Shown here in pieces: positions 22,701 to 34,329 of a DNA stretch of 64,000 bases (position 1 is the stretch's first letter; each line of letters begins with the position of its first letter). Under the pieces are notes generated by a model. That model searched no databases, had not been told where the DNA came from, and saw nothing but the letters and a program-made list of their open reading frames with translations. The stretch is from contig JAJEKV010000084.1 of assembly GCA_021234155.1 (NCBI GenBank), positions 558,001 to 622,000 on the forward strand, read 5' to 3'. A program made the position numbers and the translations under genes. Origin of the DNA: Isoetes taiwanensis (lineage: Eukaryota; Streptophyta; Lycopodiopsida; Isoetales; Isoetaceae).

Positions 22701-23415
22701 AGATGGCCAAGTCAACATAGAAGTCGTAGCTACAGGGTTGGTGGATGAGGTGGGAGTAGACGAAGTAGAGGGCTGCCTTGTCTCTTCAGTATTTAAGTTT
22801 CGAAGCTTAATCTTGAAGGTACTTATATTTCTTGGCAGAGGTGCTTCATGTGCATCCGAGTCTTTCACTGGAAGAGGCAAAAGCATATTTTGACCTGAGG
22901 GATCGACAATGGCAGATCCACCTGGATTTGTATTCTGTACAGGCTGAGACGACATTAAGGATTCTTTTGGAGTCGGTGGTTCACCTGCAACAGCTAATGG
23001 GACCTCAACTTTTTTCTTGGCAACGGTTAACCAGTTCGTGTCCATCCAGAAAGGCAATTTGTTGTCTTTTGTAGCCTTCAATGCAATGGAAGGAGGTTTC
23101 TTATCAGCCGAAAGACCCTTTCTGCACATGCTGAAGCCAACTAGTATATCTTATATCTCTGTTGCACTTTATCCCAGACAAGCTCAACGAATCATAAGAT
23201 AGCAGGTTCCAACTATATCCTTTGGCACTTGTAGGTACCCCCTTGCCACTAGCGGGCTTATTCGCCTTGCTTGCAGTCATGATAGAAGGATCATAGTTTT
23301 TCCAGCGCAAAACATACTCCACAAATTGAAGTTGCTGTGTATCCTCCACGCTGCATATGATTGCATCTTGGACATTATTCTTTGTGCCTTCCCACATAGT
23401 GACTATTATGTCCAT
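19768..23415 (-). pseudogene. Unrecognised multi-exon gene, probably decayed
   Basis: I do not recognise the family. Coding-like segments in order are 23415-23104, 23129-22560 (Pro/Ser/Thr-rich linker, then EEFKRFYPMGVNWFQKISIF), 21886-20918 (322 codons, with ISEKEYRRFEELAACFPDLSEQRLLDIAD), 20942-20604 (ATMIFIDTRSFTTLWEVEKYVDLF), about 20540-20096 (DGDFAIRARQ, KHSVSFEYDDKVCRFLRSFFE) and 20109-19768 (coiled-coil-like ERLQETRALLEKTGNASAELDLQFKKLEALNKNLEKI cut into heptads; stop at 19768). A splice donor AAG|GTAAGT lies near 21951 and again near 22452. Adjacent segments overlap in different frames near 20930 and 20100, which fits small frameshifts. The 502-bp duplication fuses the end of one exon-like piece to another. 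It could be a host gene or the cargo of a DNA transposon. Confidence 0.5.
21664..22667. repeat. 502-bp tandem duplication inside the unrecognised gene
   Basis: Units 21664-22165 and 22166-22667 differ by a handful of substitutions and a one-base indel. Both begin CATTGCACT(G/T)TATGG. The repeat junction shares TCA with both ends. Each unit contains the end of one exon, an intron with donor GTAAGT, and the start of the next exon. Confidence 0.92.
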
Positions 23416-23658
23416 CTGCTCAAAATCTTCTGGGCCCTTTCAGTTGGTCACAAAGAGACACGTGTCTTTCCGGCAGTCTCCTGCCACATGTGGTTTGGCC
23501 TGGCTATTTCCATGCACCATTTTCGACTTCTATTAGGAGTTATGATGCGCATGGGTTCCACGTTGGGCCGCGGAAAAGTTCCAGTGCTGCAAGTAAAATA
23601 TAAAACTGATAAGTTAAACCATTCACTGCTCAAAGACATGGCAAAGTGCACACAAGGA

Positions 23659-24036
23659 ACGCGGCCGCGATCTTTATCAGTAGACAGAGAGAAACATTAT
23701 TAACTAGACATTATTTGAGGTTTAGGAGAATGTGTTCGCAAGGATCGTGGCCGCGATTCTTGTTAGCAAGTAGACAGATAACTAGACATTATTTGAGGTT
23801 TAGGAGAATGTGTTCGCAAGGATCGCGGCCGCGATTCTTGTGAGCAAGTAGATGAACTAGACATTATGTAGTGTTTAGGTTAATGTGCTCAAAAGGATCG
23901 TGCCAGCGATTATTGTGAGGAATATATTGAAACTATTTTGTATTTATTAGTGAAATGGATCGCGACCACGATTCTTACAAGCATTACGACTGTAAAAATA
24001 AAGAAATACTGCTCGAGAACATCGTGGCCATGATCC
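23659..24036. repeat. Array of six GC-rich palindromes at 61-84 bp intervals
   Basis: Cores near 23660, 23743, 23822, 23896, 23958 and 24020 are variants of ATCGCGGCCGCGAT; the third is a perfect 14-bp palindrome. The first three units also share flanks (ACTAGACATTATTTGAGG, GTTTAGGAGAATGTGTTCGC). Later units decay, with paired changes in some arms (GATCGCGACCACGATT, CATCGTGGCCATGATC). The array lies upstream of the 19.8-23.4 kb gene on that gene's strand. Confidence 0.8.
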
Positions 24037-24630
24037 TATCGAGCTTATAGACTGCTAAAAAAAGCATAACCAATGCTAGAACGACAGCACTGGTCGTGAA
24101 AAGCGCGGAAAATACCTTCCTTTAATGCGGCTGCGAGACATGGCGGTGGTCGAAGGCGCTCAAAGTTTTCTGTCGAGCTCGTAAATTGGATCGCAAAGGA
24201 GCCGAGTTTTGGAATTTTCGTGAATTTATAGGATGGGGGTCATTAATGGCCCACCATAATGACGGCCAGAAAATCGAATTCATGAAATAATAAATTCGTA
24301 GTATGAATAAATTCGGGTCCGGAATATTCTTAGAAATGCCAGATTTGCAATTTTCATTCTCTGTAAGGACGCCACCATTAAGTTCAAAATTTTGTACTGT
24401 GGGCCGGGGGAAAGGACTATAATAGTCATGGCCTGTGAGTTTAAATGAGAAAATGACAGACACAATATGGCATGGGACGCGTTGAAGGACAACATAATAC
24501 TCATGGCATGCGAGTTAAATGAAACAATGACAATCAGAATATGGCATGGAAAAGCCCCGCCGAAATCACCAGAATTTGAAATTCAAACTCAATTCACCCA
24601 TCTACACGGTCACACCAGCCATTCATTCTA

Positions 24631-25268
24631 ATGCCAACAATATCTACTGGAGCACATAAGGTTGTGAAGCATATGGGTGCCTTACGATCATCCATTGCGA
24701 AGTACATGATGCAGTGGGCAAATATATCTCATGGTGGTATGAACTCGTGGTCTAATGCATACATGAATGAGGTTATTGACTACTGGTCGAATCTAATGCA
24801 TGCACTTGGACAGGTCCCACCGGCCTCCAGGAAATTAGAGACTTTTGGCCTCTCACTAGACAGTCCGTGCTAATGGAGCCTGAGTCAGTAATGCTCGACG
24901 AGTACACAACACGTCCGCACTATGTCGGCCCTGCAAAGGATAAACCACAGAACCCAGTTGAAACATTCGACCCATACTAGGATGTCAAGAAAGGTATGCT
25001 CTTGCTCCTTAGACCAGGAGACTCATCTCTTGCATGGATGGCCTTTGCTGAAGAGGACCATGTACAAGACCCTACTCTTCCCCACTACGAAGAGGTGTTT
25101 GTGTCTTGGTGGGAGCCGATAGCAAGAAAAGGTACTGCTTATGCACAACAGTATAGGGTTTGCAGGCATAAAAGATGGAGGCCAAATCCAAACGACAGGC
25201 CCCGTTACCAACATCTCAAAACCATAGACTATAGTTGGTCCGTCAAGGACAAGCCACATACGTTGTGA
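24631..25268 (+). pseudogene. Unrecognised protein remnant with one frameshift and one TAG
   Basis: Family unknown. Segment 1 (24631 to about 24840) reads MPTISTGAHKVVKHM...NEVIDYWSNLMHAL. A shift moves to a second frame with DEYTTRPHYVGPAKDK and ETFDPY, then TAG at 24978-24980, then DVKKGMLLLLRPGDSSLAW, YEEVFVSWWEPIARK and YRVCRHKRWRPNPNDRP, to the stop at 25266-25268. The Trp/Arg-rich composition and consistent reading make past coding likely. It could come from a transposon-borne gene. Confidence 0.45.
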
Positions 25269-26353
25269 TATCTGCAAGTGTAGTGGCTCAGTTACAGGAA
25301 TTACTGGCCAAAGAGGCCACAGAGGACGGAGAAGAAACTTGAGTCTTCAAGGTACATTAAAGTAGTTGCTATTCATTACTCTCTGCATTTTTCAGATTAA
25401 TACAAGAGCTCTTATACATTACTATATCTTATATGCCAGAACGCCACTAGATTATATATTGCTGAATAGGTGATACAAACACCTAAAGCACACAATAATC
25501 ACCACAGTTACTCGTCGTGACCACGCAAGCATATGGAGTTAATCTCATAGGCGTAGCTTTCATGAAGCCATATGAGATGAAAACATGTGGTAACTGAGGA
25601 AATCCATCTCACGGCGATTAGCTATGGACTGCAAGTATGGATCAAGCAGGATGCCTCTCTGAATGCATTTATGCAGATCATTGTAAGTCATAGAGCAACT
25701 GATGGTTTCGATATCTGTCGCTGGAGCAGGCGACAATGCTCTATCGCTAGCAGATCCTGAACGCCGAAACATTATAACTGAATGCCTCCTTCACTCAAGT
25801 GCGGATATATTTATACCCTTGAATAATAGTATATTTATAATGGTGTATATATCTACCATCAATAATAGTGGTCACGTAATACTTGGGTGGCAATTAATAA
25901 TTTTGATGGATACTCGTGCTTTAAAAGTACATGCTCGGCTGGCTTCAAACACCGACTATCCTGTCTTAGTCAAGAGAGCGATGGCACTTGACATCTTCGA
26001 CTTATTTGTGGCCCTAACCGGCCGGGGAAGATTGGCGTGGCTTGCGGCCTACGTCCGACCCATGAGTAGAAGACTTGGTGCAAGCCTTGCAGGGCGGGAC
26101 GTCAACCAACATCCTCAGGAACTTGGGACGCTCGGTAGGAACGGCCCAAGTTAAGAAGTTTCTTGAGGATAACCCATCCTACCGGCGATTTCAAGAATAG
26201 TTACTCTTGATCCCGGAGGCTTTGTATTAAGATATTATATAATATAAATATAATTTCTTTTGCACTTTAAATGTTTTGTTGATGTATTTTGTTCCACAAC
26301 TATACCAACAAACACATATAATCTGAAGAACAAATAAAACTAACATAAAGGCC
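25269..26353. other. No recognisable gene
   Basis: AT-rich stretch with short unrelated frames. No RNA gene, terminal repeat or family motif was recognised. Confidence 0.5.
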
Positions 26354-27158
26354 ATGATGCGACTTGTGTATGCAGCTAGAGGCCCGGGGCTCGAGGGGAA
26401 CAACAACGAGACCGTGGGGAAGAAACGGACTCCTTGGGCCACACACCCAAGAAGGAACCTGTATGAGGCGTTTGGTGCCATGTCTCCCGAGGAAGAAATG
26501 TCTCAGATGAGAACGGACCTTGAGCAAATAAAGGCCTTCTTGGCAGCCCAAGGAGGAGTTGTTCCAGATGGCAGTGTCCAGTTGCCCGAAGCACCACCTC
26601 AGAATACGAAGAAGGACAAGAGGAAGAGCAAGAGAAGGAGGTCCCCCAGTACGGAATCCTCTGACTCAAGTTCGGATTCGGACTCGACTCAGGCGGCGGT
26701 CGCAGAAACGAAGGGCGAGCAGAACCCAAGGAACCACGAGGACCTCGGACTACCAGAAGAAGGTAGACTCAACATTGGGAAATGTATGGAAGGCCAGGAA
26801 GCTCGAGCAATTCTCAGGCGAGAACAGGTCAGGCATGGAAGCAGTGGCTTGGCTCGATGAGATGAGTGAGTATGGTAACGCCTATGGAATGAAGGACAAG
26901 GACAAAGGCAGGGTGGCAACAGCCAACCTTAAAGGAGCAGCACGCATTTGGTGGAAGGGTTATGCCAAGGCCCATGGCTTAAGCAGGGATGGTTGCAGGT
27001 TCAAAAAGTTTGCCAAGGCTTTCAAGCGCTATTACGTCCCAAGGGAACACAAGTCCAACATGATGCAGCAGTTCTACAGGTTGCAGCAAGGAAACAAATC
27101 AGTCCAGAAATATACAGAGGAATTCATGAGACTATGGCTTTATGTGCCGAAATGGTGA
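26354..27158 (+). pseudogene. LTR-retrotransposon gag remnant, frameshifted
   Basis: Frame 1 (26354 to about 26740) encodes a gag N-terminal part: SPEEEMSQMRTDLEQIKAFL coiled segment, then a basic and Ser-rich linker. Frame 2 continues with the retrotransposon Gag core: FSGENRSGMEAVAWLDEM, RVATANLKGAARIWWKGY, FKRYYVPREHKS, QFYRLQQGNKSVQKYTEEFMRL. The core matches the general plant Ty3/gypsy Gag pattern (product size, WW, then LxQG and SVxxYxxEF). It ends abruptly at about 27160 against a minus-strand integrase fragment of another element. Gag packages retrotransposon RNA in cytoplasmic particles; this one is broken. Confidence 0.75.
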
Positions 27159-27186
27159 TGTTGCAGGGAATAAAATGAGCCATCTT

Positions 27187-28540
27187 AAAGAAACGATCAA
27201 CAACAACCATGATGGCATCATAATCCCGAGAGAGTGGCAACTCCCGAATAAAGTCTATAGAAATACTCTTTCAAGGTCCATCTGGTACTGGCAGTAGCTG
27301 AAGAAGGCTATAAGGAAGATGCTTTGGAACTTTCGCTCGACAGTAGATGTCATATGATCGAATAAAAGCTTTAATAGAGCGACAAAGCCCAGGCCACCAA
27401 TACTTTCGACTAATAAGTTCAAGAGTCTTGGCTACTCCAAAGTGTCCGACCATAGGTGAATCATGGCAAGCCTGGACAACCCAAAGCCTAGAAGCACCGT
27501 CTGGCATATACAGAAGCCCATAACGGAATAGGAGCCCATCTCGAACTTCAAAACGATCATAGTCCATTGCATTTGCTGAGAAGATGATGTAGAGCCAAGG
27601 TGTGAGAATGCATCTTTGGCCACTGGATCGAAGGGCATAGATGCTCGAACAAACTCCAACAAAGATGTATCACGAGACCTCTCGAATAAAGTGAGAACTA
27701 TAAGCTGGAACCGATTAGGACCTAGAATAACCTGTGATTGCTGATTAAATGCAGGATCCCCTGGCTTGAGTTAGGAGCATCGAGACAAGGCATCAGGCTT
27801 CCCTTGGAGGGGTCTCAGACGGTACTTGATCACAAAGTCAATGCGAGATGGTACTTGAGTATGCCACCGGGCCTGGCAACGGTTGAGCACTCGAACAGAT
27901 GAAAAATATTCTAGATTTTGATGATCTGTATAGGTTGTGACCTTATAAGAAGATCCCTCTAGGAAACGTCTCCACTCCTTAAAAGAATCAACTATCGCCA
28001 ACAACTCCTTGTTATAAATGGGATAGTTGATTTCAGTGACTTGAAACTTCCGCGAAAGTGATGGGCGTCAAATGCAATTCATGGTCATTCCCCTCTCACA
28101 TGACGGGGATACCACCAAAAGCAAAATTAGAAGCATCTGCCCGACAACCCTATGGCAAAGGATCTGCATGAGCACGACGTCGTGGTGAAAGCATGCTTGA
28201 ATGTAACGGCGCGGTTCGGCTTCCACACTCCATTCAAATGGCATGTCCTTAACCGTGAGGCATGTCAAAGGAAGGGCAATCTCCGAATAATCCCAAATGA
28301 AAGACCGATAAAAATTGGCAAATCCAAGAAAACACTGAACATCTCGAATGGATGAAGGTGCCAGAATAGTGCTGACCTTTTTGGGATCCATAGAAACTCC
28401 ATGTGGAGTGATATAATAGCCAAGGAACTCCGCATTATCATGTTCGAACTGACACTTCTCAAGTTTGGCATATAACTCGTGCTCACGAAGCTTCTAGAGG
28501 ACCTGTCGAACATGTCTCTCATGTTCGACAGGTTGATTCT
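27187..28540 (-). pseudogene. Ty3/gypsy integrase, RNase H and RT C-terminal part (unit 1)
   Basis: In coding order: RT C-terminal part (28540-28068) with FLGYYITPHGVSMDPKK in mixed frames and SIRDVQCFLGFANFYRSFI; RNase H (28049-27771) with ELLAIVDSFKEWRRFL and YTDHQNLEYF (catalytic Glu and Asp); integrase zinc region (27662-27271) with ACHDSPMVGHFGVAKTLELI, YYW-type KYWWPG; and the start of the integrase core (LSRDYDAIMVVVDRF) to about 27187. The two zinc Cys of the HHCC site are replaced by Tyr (SYDIYC in place of SCDVC). The frame is broken by several shifts and a TAA after RNase H, so no active polyprotein remains. Confidence 0.85.
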
Positions 28541-28544
28541 TTGC

Positions 28545-30042
28545 TCCATAGACCGGCTGGTTCATCTGCCTTAACAGCTCTGCGTGACCTTAGGGAATTC
28601 TGCGTGACCTGTAAGGTCTTGGTACGATCCTGCCTAGCACAATATATCTGCACAAGGGCCAGCATCAAGCCACCCGATCCTGCAAAGAGGAATTTTGTGA
28701 CATCACCGACTCCTTCTCTCTTAGCATCAGGTTTTGTTTATTGCTCTTATTGTTCTTACTGTTCTTGCTATTTGCGGCTGTTTGCCCACTGCTTACCCAT
28801 CGCCCCTAGCCATGACGCGCAAAGCTAAGGATATGGCAAGGAAGGCAGCAAAGGCTGCACCCTGCCAGCCCCCTACCCCTACACCCACGGTTTCTGCAGA
28901 TGCATCCCCGGTCTCCTGCAATCCGACCACATCACAGTCCCCCTTGCTTACAATTCAATCCAGGATGCAATCGGTGCAGTGCGGAGTTACGATTCTGAAA
29001 AATTCATGCGGCTCCCTCTAGAGCGGTTGGGCACGAGTTCTAGAAATAATGGAGCACCTAATGAAAGAATACATAGGTCATCTTTGCTTGCTCCCCTTTG
29101 CCACCCGGACGGATCGGCACACATCTTTACGGCTTCGGATGCCATGATCTGGTGAGGCACTCGCGAGGTACATCCGACCATAGCCATGTCCACGGTGGAG
29201 TGCGATGTCGCGCCCATACGGTGGCGATGGCGATTACGAGAGGCCCCCATCCCAGAATCGAATGTTGGATGCAAGATGCGGCTCGGGGAGCATGCAGGGA
29301 ACCCGGCAAAGCGTCCGATAGCACATTGAATGTTGGATCACGGGATGCAACTTCGGGGAGCATGCACAGCACCCGGCAAGCAGTCCAGATAGCACATGGA
29401 ACCCATGTATGGGCGATGCACAGGCGGGATCGTTCCCTCAATTTGCGTCTAGTAGGTGTCCCAGACATAGCCTCCTATTCGGATAGCGAGACTGCTGCAC
29501 ATTTTTTCACGGATATTATGCGCATCCATAGTCCAGGAACTTTTACAGCGTGCCGAGTAGGTGCTTATCGGCCCGACCGGCCACGCCATCTTCTAATCTG
29601 ATTTTTCGGCGTCCGGGGACGGCTATATGTGCTTTCTGACATGGAAGTCACCTCAAGGGCACTCCCTTTTCGGTCCAGGAAGATCTTTCCCCAGTTCAAT
29701 TAACTCGGCGGCGTGATGAGTTATGCAAGGTTCGAGATGCGAGGCTTCAAAGAAAATGGGCAGTCTATCGGGGAGGTGGCGCACTTATTCTTGATCAGTG
29801 GCCTCAGAACCCCTGGGTAGGTTACGTCTAATCGCACCAGGGGATATGTCCAGTCACTTCTGCTCGACTCGAGTTTTGCTCTGTTCTTAAGACCTTTGGC
29901 ATTGTGTTTGTCTTGCTTGTATTCCATTGTCTATAATGTTTTACGTGATTCGGGCTTATGCCCTCCCATACGTATTAGGTCCCATAACCCGATTGGGTTT
30001 TCGCGGACGATAAAATCTTTATCTATCTTATCTATCTTTGAG
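28545..30042 (+). mobile_element. LINE-derived insertion in gypsy RT (unit 1 copy)
   Basis: About 1.5 kb on the plus strand interrupts the gypsy reverse transcriptase just after its LDD motif. It has a short frame starting MTRKAKDMARKAAKAAP with a Pro/Thr-rich run, like the basic start of a LINE first ORF. A 66-bp tandem pair follows (about 29260-29395), then a 3' end with hairpin AACCC-GATT-GGGTT (29986-29999), CGCGGACGATAAAATC and a TATC-rich tail. No reverse transcriptase is present, so it looks like an internally deleted, non-autonomous LINE. The 5' boundary is approximate. Confidence 0.65.
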
Positions 30043-30756
30043 AGTTTTAGAATAAATAAGATCATCCAAAGAGATGATAACAGAAGTGTCTAAGAACTCC
30101 CATAAGACATCATTGGCCATATGCTAGAATACTGTTGGAGCATTGGTAAGCTCAAATGGCATAACTGTGTACTCAAAGTGCTCATATCGGGGTACGAAAA
30201 GCTGTTTTCCACTCATCACCTTCCCGTGATTCGGATAAGATTGTAGGTACCCCAAAGGTCAATCTTAAGTAAAATAATGCGCATCTTGGAGTTGCTTCAA
30301 TTATGGGATCGAGGAGGAAGGGATATCGATTTAAGCAACTTTGTGATTCTATTGACGTCCACGATAATCAACGACCGGGCAGAATTATCCTTAGTTAGGC
30401 ACTCCAGCAGGGGACTGAGAATGTTGAATGAAACCAATGCCTAGATTCTCTTCAATGTAATCCCACAAAACCTTCAACTCAGCGGGAGATAGACCATATA
30501 TCGGACTATATGGTGGCATTGTGTGGGGCTGCAAATAGTCGATCGGACAATCATATGGACAATGCTTTGAAAGCTTTCTGGTCTTGACGTTGTCAAAAAC
30601 ATCAGAGAAGTTGTCATATTTATCTGGGAGCATTGGAGCGGACTTCACCTGTGCAGAGCTAGCCGACGGATGGACCTGGATTGCAAATACTGAATTTGGA
30701 TCTTGCCTTCCAGATTTAATAAACTTGTGAAGTGAAATCTTTGAGATACAAAACAA
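30043..30756 (-). pseudogene. Gypsy reverse-transcriptase N-terminal part (unit 1)
   Basis: Reads FSDVFDNVKTRKLSKHCPYDCPIDY, YSPIYGLSPAELKVLWDYIEENLGIGFI in pieces, then SPAGVPN and a stop. The continuation to the catalytic region is frameshifted and reaches VIISLDDLIYS at about 30061-30083. The usual Tyr of the YxDD box is Ser. The LINE-derived insertion starts about ten codons later. Confidence 0.85.
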
Positions 30757-30765
30757 ATGATCAAC

Positions 30766-32110
30766 AACGATCAACAACAACCATGATGGCATCATAATCC
30801 CGAGAGAGTGGCAACTCCCGAATAAAGTCTATAGAAATACTCTTTCAAGGTCCATCTGGTACTGGCAGTAGCTGAAGAAGGCTATAAGGAAGATGCTTTG
30901 GAACTTTCGCTCGACAGTAGATGTCATATGATCGAATAAAAGCTTTAATAGAGCGACAAAGCCCAGGCCACCAATACTTTCGACTAATAAGTTCAAGAGT
31001 CTTGGCTACTCCAAAGTGTCCGACCATAGGTGAATCATGGCAAGCCTGGACAACCCAAAGCCTAGAAGCACCGTCTGGCATATCCGAAAGCCCATAACGG
31101 AATAGGAGCCCATCTCGAACTTCAAAACGATCATAGTCCATTGCATTTGCTGAGAAGATGATGTAGAGCCAAGGTGTGAGAATGCATCTTTGGCCACTGG
31201 ATCGAAGGGCATAGATGCTCGAACAAACTCCAACAAAGATGTATCACGAGACCTCTCGAATAAAGTGAGAACTATAAGCTGGAACCGATTAGGACCTAGA
31301 ATAACCTGTGATTGCTGATTAAATGCAGGATCCCCTGGCTTGAGTTAGGAGCATCGAGACAAGGCATCAGGCTTCCCTTGGAGGGGTCTCAGACGGTACT
31401 TGATCACAAAGTCAATGCGAGATGGTACTTGAGTATGCCACCGGGCCTGGCAACGGTTGAGCACTCGAACAGATGAAAAATATTCTAGATTTTGATGATC
31501 TGTATAGGTTGTGACCTTATAAGAAGATCCCTCTAGGAAACGTCTCCACTCCTTAAAAGAATCAACTATCGCCAACAACTCCTTGTTATAAATGGGATAG
31601 TTGATTTCAGCAGCCTGAAACTTCCGCGAGTGATGGGCGATCAAATGCAATTCATGGTCATTCCCCTCCTGTGACAGGATACCACCAAAAGCAAAATTAG
31701 AAGCATCTGCTTCGACAACCTATGGCCGCAAAGGATCTGCATGAGCACGACCTGATCGTGGTGAAAGCATGCTTCAGAGTAACGAAAGCAGATTCAGCTT
31801 CCACACTCCATTCAAATGGCATGTCCTTAACCGTGAGGCATGTCAAAGGAAGGGCAATCTCCGAATAATCCCAAATGAAAGACCGATAAAAATTGGCAAA
31901 TCCAAGAAAACACTGAACATCTCGAATGGATGAAGGTGCCAGAATAGTGCTGACCTTTTTGGGATCCATAGAAACTCCATGTGGAGTGATATAATAGCCA
32001 AGGAACTCCGCATTATCATGTTCGAACTGACACTTCTCAAGTTTGGCATATAACTTCGTGCTCCACGAAGCTTCTAGAAGGACACACGAACATGTCTCTC
32101 ATGTTGACGG
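30766..32110 (-). pseudogene. Ty3/gypsy integrase, RNase H and RT C-terminal part (unit 2)
   Basis: Same order and same defects as unit 1: integrase core start and zinc region 30766-31236 (again SYDIYC in the zinc site), RNase H 31345-31650 (longer open frame here, starting MHLIAHHSRKFQ and including YPIYNKELLAIV), RT C-terminal part 31697-32049 (SIRDVQCFLGFANFYRSFI, PFEWSVEAESAFVTLKHAF). The shared stop after RNase H and shared Cys losses show the element was already dead when it was duplicated. Confidence 0.85.
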
Positions 32111-32111
32111 G

Positions 32112-33597
32112 TTGATTCTTTTGCTCCATAGACCGGCTGGTTCATCCGCATGCTTAACTCTGCGTGACCTTAGGGAATTGCGTGACCTGTAAAGGTCTTG
32201 AATGCGATCCTGCCTAGCACAATATATCTGCACAAGGGCCAGCATCAAGCCACCCGATCCTGCAAAGAGGAATTTTGTGACATCACCGACTCCTTCTCTC
32301 TTAGCATCGGGTTTTGTTTATTGCTCTTATTGTTCTTCTTGTTCTTGCTATTTCGGCTGTTTGCCCACTGCTTACCCATAAGCCCCTAGCCATGGCGGCG
32401 CGAAAGCTAAGGATATGGCAAGGAAGGCGACAAAGGCTGCACCACACCCCACCCCCACCCACGGTTTACAGGATGCATCCCGGTCTCACGCAATCAGACC
32501 ACATCCACGGTCCCCCCTTGCTTACAATTCAATCCGGGATGCAATCGGTGCAGTGCAGATTCACGAGAAAATTACATGCGGCTCCTCTAGGCAGGTTAGG
32601 CCGCAGGTTCTAGAAATAATGGAGCACCTAATGAAAGAATACATAGGTCATCTTTGCTTGCTCCCCTTTGCCACCGACCAGTCGACACATCTTACGCTTC
32701 GGATGCCATGATACGGGTGAGGCACTTCGCAGGTACATCCGACCATAGCCATGTCCACGGTGGGTGGATGTGCGGCCCATCTTGAGGCGATGGCGGTGCC
32801 GAGAGCCCCCATCCCGAGTGAATGTTCGGATGCAAGATCTGGCTCGGGGCATGCAGGAACCAGCAAAAGGCGTCCGATAGCACATTGAATGTTCGGTCGG
32901 GGATGCAGCTTCGGGAGCATGCACGAGCACCGGCAAGAGGCGTCCGATAGCACATGGAACCCATGTATGGGCGGTCACGGCGGGATCGTTCCCTCAATTT
33001 GCGTCTAGTAGGTGTCCCGGACATAGCCTCCCCTATTAGGATAAGCGAGGCTGGCCGCACATTTTTCCACGGATATTATCGCATCCATAGTCCGGGGAAC
33101 TTTTACGGCGTCTTGCCGGTAGGTGCTTATCGGCCCGACCGGCCCGCGCCATCTTCTGAAATACGGTTTTAAGTCCCGGGGCCGGCTATATGTGCTCTGA
33201 CATGGAAGTCACCTCAAGGGCACTCCTTTTCGGTCGGGAAGATCTTTCCCGATTCAATTAACTTCGGCGTGATGAGTTATGCAAGGTTCGAGATCAGGCT
33301 TCAAAGAAAATGGGCGATCTATCGGGGAGGTGGCGCACTTATTCTTGATCAGTGGCCTCAGAACCCCTGGGTAGGTTACGTCTAATCGCACCAGGGGATA
33401 TGTCCAGTCACTTCTGCTCGACTCGAGTTTTGCTCTGTTCTTAAGACCTTTGGCATTGTGTTTGTCTTGCTTGTATTCCATTGTCTATAATGTTTCTGTG
33501 ATTCGGGCTTATGCCCCTCCTTCTGTATTAGGTCCCATAACCCGATTGGGTTTTCGCGGACGATAAAATCTTTATCTATCTTATCTATCTTTGAGAG
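32112..33597 (+). mobile_element. LINE-derived insertion in gypsy RT (unit 2 copy)
   Basis: Same insertion at the same place as in unit 1, so it predates the duplication. The 3' hairpin AACCC-GATT-GGGTT is at 33539-33552. The 66-bp tandem pair lies at about 32819-32950. It differs from unit 1 mostly by small changes and indels at CG- and CNG-containing sites, while the gypsy flanks are almost identical. Confidence 0.65.
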
Positions 33598-34309
33598 TTT
33601 TAGAATAAATAAGATCATCCAAAGAGATGATAACAGAAGTGTCTAAGAACTCCCATAAGACATCATTGGCCATATGCTAGAATACTGTTGGAGCATTGGT
33701 AAGCTCAAATGGCATAACTGTGTACTCAAAGTGCTCATATCGGGGTACGAAAAGCTGTTTTCCACTCATCACCTTCCCAGATTCGGATAAGATTGTAGGT
33801 ACCCCAAAGGTCAATCTTCGTAAAATAATGCGCATCTTGGAGTTGCTTCAATTATGGGATCAGAGGAAGCGGATATCGATTTAAGCACTGTGATTCTATT
33901 GACGTCACGATAATCAACGACCAGACGCAGAGAATTATCCTTAGTTAGGCACTCCAGCAGGGGACTGAGAATGTTGAATGAAACCAATGCCTAGATTCTC
34001 TTCAATGTAATCCCACAAAACCTTCAACTCAGCGGGAGATAGACCATATATCGGACTATATGGTGGCATTGTGTGGGGCTGCAAATAGTCGATCGGACAA
34101 TCATATGGACAATGCTTTGAAAGCTTTCTGGTCTTGACGTTGTCAAAAACATCAGAGAAGTTGTCATATTTATCTGGGAGCATTGGAGCGGACTTCACCT
34201 GTGCAGAGCTAGCCGACGGATGGACCTGGATTGCAAATACTGAATTTGGATCTTGCCTTCCAGATTTAATAAACTTGTGAAGTGAAATCTTTGAGATACA
34301 AAACATAGG
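33598..34309 (-). pseudogene. Gypsy reverse-transcriptase N-terminal part (unit 2)
   Basis: Frame 33941-34306 reads MFCISKISLHKFIKSGR, then FSDVFDNV, CPYDCPIDY, YGLSPAELKVLW and SPAGVPN. It stays open upstream into the linker encoded at 34330-34450. The LDD motif is at about 33615-33637, with Ser for Tyr as in unit 1. Confidence 0.85.
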
Positions 34310-34329
34310 GCATGAGGAAGCCTCTACAG

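Larger units (their letters stand above)
27187..30756 (-). repeat. Gypsy pol tandem duplication, unit 1
   Basis: About 3.57 kb repeated as unit 2 (30766-34309). It spans integrase core to reverse-transcriptase start of one minus-strand element, with the LINE-derived insertion already inside. At the join, 30748-30775 reads ACAAAACAAATGATCAACAACGATCAAC, shown here as two pieces: ACAAAACAAATGATCAAC then AACGATCAAC, with GATCAAC repeated as filler. Confidence 0.9.
30766..34309 (-). repeat. Gypsy pol tandem duplication, unit 2
   Basis: Second copy of the 3.57-kb unit. It runs on at its 5' (higher-coordinate) side into the Pro/Ala linker, protease and gag of the same element, so unit 2 is the original context and unit 1 the added copy. 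Confidence 0.9.
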
